DNA from: an uncultured Phascolarctobacterium sp. | Lineage (GTDB): Bacteria > Bacillota > Negativicutes > Acidaminococcales > Acidaminococcaceae | Reading direction: 5' to 3' | NCBI GenBank assembly: GCA_905200645.1 | Contig: CAJKLD010000012.1 | Span: 1 to 62,015 of the forward strand | Length of the DNA stretch: 62,015 nucleotides | Shown here: piece after piece, positions 60,672 to 62,015 of the stretch | Position numbering within the stretch: position 1 is the stretch's first letter | Layout: every line of letters starts with the position of its first letter | Made by a program: the position numbers and the translations under genes | The notes under the pieces: generated by a model | The model's database searches: none | The model's input: only the letters and a program-made list of their open reading frames with translations | Told to the model about the DNA's origin: nothing

Positions 60672-60693
60672 ACTTCCCTCTAACCGTAAACAT
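60672..60693 (-). repeat. Right end of the element (att half site)
   Basis: Imperfect inverted repeat (16 of 22) of 53348-53369. The AA at 60694-60695 (as TT on the plus strand) is the core copy next to the LysR N-terminal half. Confidence 0.75.
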
Positions 60694-61112
60694 TTGTCTA
60701 AACGCTCTTTAATATCTTCTGCATTGCCGCTGAAAATGTTAAAGGATACCAGCGGATATTTATTTTGCAGTTCTTTAGCAGCCTGCGCCAATAAACGCAT
60801 GCCTTCGCTTTCACCGCTACCAATATGTACTGTGCCGTTTAAAAGCCGGTCGTCCTGTTGAATTTCCTGCTTGGTTTTATCAGCCAACAGCAGTAAATCC
60901 TCTGCTCGTTTGCGCAAAAGCTGGCCTTTATCTGTTAAAGCTAATCTTTGCGCTTTATTGCCGCGCACAAAAAGCTGCGTTCCAAGTTCCTGTTCCAAAT
61001 CCTTTAGCTGGCGGGACAAGGTTGGCTGCGTCAAGTGCAGCGCGTTAGCTGCTGCAACGATGCCTTCTTCTTGTACTACTGTCAAAAAATATCGCAAAAC
61101 ACGTAAATCCAT
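60694..61112 (-). pseudogene. LysR-family regulator, N-terminal half (gene split by the mobile element)
   Basis: From the ATG at 61112 it reads MDLRVLRYFLTVVQEEGIVA and so on with the LysR helix-turn-helix (LTQPTLSRQLKDLEQELG), linker helix and the start of the effector domain (HIGSGESEGMRLLAQAA, FSGNAEDIKERLDK). After LDK the frame runs on into the element for about 35 unrelated residues, ending at a stop at 60585. The C-terminal half lies at 52875-53347. The regulator would have lost most of its ligand domain. The ATG has a weak ribosome site; a GTG (61121) is an alternative start. Confidence 0.92.
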
Positions 61113-61176
61113 TTTTATCACCGTCTATATTATAGCATATAAAATACCTAAAGAGTATTATTATGCAGCGCAAAAA

Positions 61177-61199
61177 GCCGTGAGCATTCAGCCCACGGC
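61177..61199 (-). terminator. Rho-independent terminator of the hydrolase gene
   Basis: A 9-bp stem with one mismatch (GCCGTG..GC), 5-base loop, TTTTT on the minus strand. Confidence 0.85.
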
Positions 61200-61205
61200 C
61201 TTATG

Positions 61206-61960
61206 TTAATCTAAATATTTATGGAAGAAATCTCCCAATTTGCTAAAAGGAATCAAATCCACTCTGTCGTATAAATCCACATGACCTGCACCTTTCACAA
61301 GGTAAAGCTCCTTAGGTTCAGCTGCCAGCCTGTAAGCATCCTCGCTAAATTCAATAGAATGAGCGTTTTCACCGGCGATAAACAGCAGGGGACGCGGGGA
61401 AATGGTTTCAATATCGTTAAAGGGATAGAAATTCATAAATTTTACAAAGCTGCTTAAGATGGGATGCGTAGTAGTCAAGGGACTAGCGCCTGCAGGAGTA
61501 ACTTCGCCGCGGTCAGTACGATAGAAGTCAAAAAATTCTTTTTCAATAGCGTTAGATTTTTCGGTGATTTCGTGAACTGTACCACTGGTATAAACTTTTT
61601 CACCGTTTTGAAATTCTGCGTAACGCTGCTCTACCGCCGCTGCCGCAAACTCCCTGCGCTGCTCCAAAGTAGTGCTGTGGCGCAGGCCGCTGCGTACTGC
61701 CGCGCCCATAGGATGCGCTACAATAATAGCGCTGTATTTTTTGTGTGCCTGCATATTTTTTGGCAGATACAAATTGCCTGCAACCTTTAAATCATACAGA
61801 TTTTTAAAGCTTACTTTTTCTACTTTCAGCATCTTGCTTTGGTAAAAATTATCGGCGTCCGCAGGCTTAAACGGTTCGTAAGCGGCGTAACCAGTGCCCA
61901 GCGCGAACAGCGCCATGCCTAAAACGGCAGCACTGAATAATTTTTTAGCTTTATTGGTAA
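61206..61960 (-). pseudogene. Alpha/beta hydrolase (YcjY/DLH-like), core deleted and start lost
   Basis: From the only in-frame ATG (61916) 236 residues remain: an N-terminal export-like segment (FALGTGYAAYEPFK), the strand YSAIIVAHPMG, then directly AAVRSGLRHSTTLEQRREFA and ISPRPLLFIAGENAHSIEFS ... VKGAGHVDLYDRV with the His. Normal family members are longer by about 100 residues between HPMGA and the next MGAA; the nucleophile elbow lies there. Here the two MGA motifs are fused in frame, so the Ser is gone. Upstream, the frame continues as LTNKAKKLFSAAVLG to a stop at 61968-61970 with no start codon. It lies upstream of the LysR half on the same strand. Confidence 0.7.
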
Positions 61961-62015
61961 GGCTATGTCACAACAAACAGTTGATAAATAGCCATTTTTA
62001 TAGGGGAGTATCAGA
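61961..62015 (+). other. Possible insertion-sequence edge
   Basis: The sequence starts GGCTATGTCACAACAAACAG at the point where the hydrolase frame loses homology. It ends with AGGGGAG, a good ribosome site, at the window border, so a plus-strand gene may start just outside. GGCTAT (61961-61966) and ATAGCC (61988-61993) form an inverted repeat. No transposase is visible, so this is only a suggestion. Confidence 0.3.

Larger units (their letters stand above)
53348..60693. mobile_element. Integrated element of about 7.35 kb with a large serine recombinase
   Basis: Borders are set by the broken LysR gene on both sides. The cargo from left to right is: a 36-bp palindrome, an AIPR-like gene, a hairpin, an HTH remnant, a sigma-like gene, a MATE pump, an AraC-acetyltransferase fusion, a TnpW-like gene and the recombinase. 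The ends are 22-bp imperfect inverted repeats with an AA shared by both junctions, as for the two-base core of large serine recombinases. There is no relaxase or secretion gene, so it is mobilisable at most. Remnants of a Tn4451/Tn1549-like region (sigma-like gene and HTH) suggest descent from a larger conjugative element. Confidence 0.85.

Noticed and set aside
60585..60693. An intact 178-residue LysR-like protein
   Set aside because: Its last 35 or so residues are encoded by the mobile element and have no LysR similarity; the true C-terminal half is at 52875-53347.

Overview
The window looks like the chromosome of an anaerobic, diderm member of the Bacillota, most likely Negativicutes (Acidaminococcaceae/Phascolarctobacterium-like). 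This rests on gene content, not on a marker gene. Core gene order is Firmicutes-like (tmk-holB-ricT-methyltransferase; yabE-like-rnmV-rsmA; ftsW-PBP). It sits beside surface-sugar genes of the kind found in outer-membrane bacteria, a fold-III lysine/ornithine decarboxylase as in Selenomonas, an exported CbiK chelatase, DcuC, ATP-type PEP carboxykinase and formate-THF ligase. No rRNA, tRNA or CRISPR array was seen.

Layout. 1-7.1 kb (minus strand): surface polysaccharide operon. It has a WbpB/WbpD/WbpE/6-dehydrogenase set for a UDP-2,3-diacetamido-glucuronate-type sugar, a flippase, a glycosyltransferase and the start of an exported protein; a pentanucleotide repeat lies in its leader. 7.2-8.9 kb: a Crp/Fnr regulator and a ferredoxin/4Fe-4S membrane operon with a perfect TGTGA-type box at about -41. 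8.9-10.7 kb: a decayed LysR gene, a DUF6125-like gene and a YjbR-like gene. 10.7-21.9 kb: a Fe3+-type ABC importer, an FkbM methyltransferase, a short DtxR-like regulator with an exported protein, two CbiK chelatases (one exported), DcuC and an M19 dipeptidase. 22-24.6 kb: a 2-hydroxyacid dehydrogenase and an NhaC-type antiporter. 24.8-33.4 kb: two unrelated amino-acid decarboxylases, then housekeeping genes. 33.5-45.5 kb (minus): CrcB, Hpt and a hybrid histidine kinase; pckA; VanZ; folD; fhs; PBP, FtsW and trmB. 45.7-52.7 kb: a cold-shock protein, a second ABC importer with two ATPases, and a second NhaC-type antiporter.

52.9-61.1 kb: a LysR gene cut in two by an element of about 7.35 kb. 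The LysR N-terminal half is at 60694-61112 and the C-terminal half at 52875-53347, both on the minus strand; joined they give a normal LysR of about 297 residues. The element carries a large serine recombinase, a TnpW-like protein, an AraC-acetyltransferase fusion with a MATE pump, a sigma-like protein followed by a headless helix-turn-helix remnant, and an AIPR-like (abortive-infection family) protein behind a promoter with a palindromic operator. Its ends are imperfect 22-bp inverted repeats around a shared AA, as expected for large serine recombinases. 61.2-62 kb: an alpha/beta hydrolase gene that has lost its catalytic core and its start, beside what may be the edge of an insertion sequence.

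All family assignments come from reading the sequence; no database search was run.
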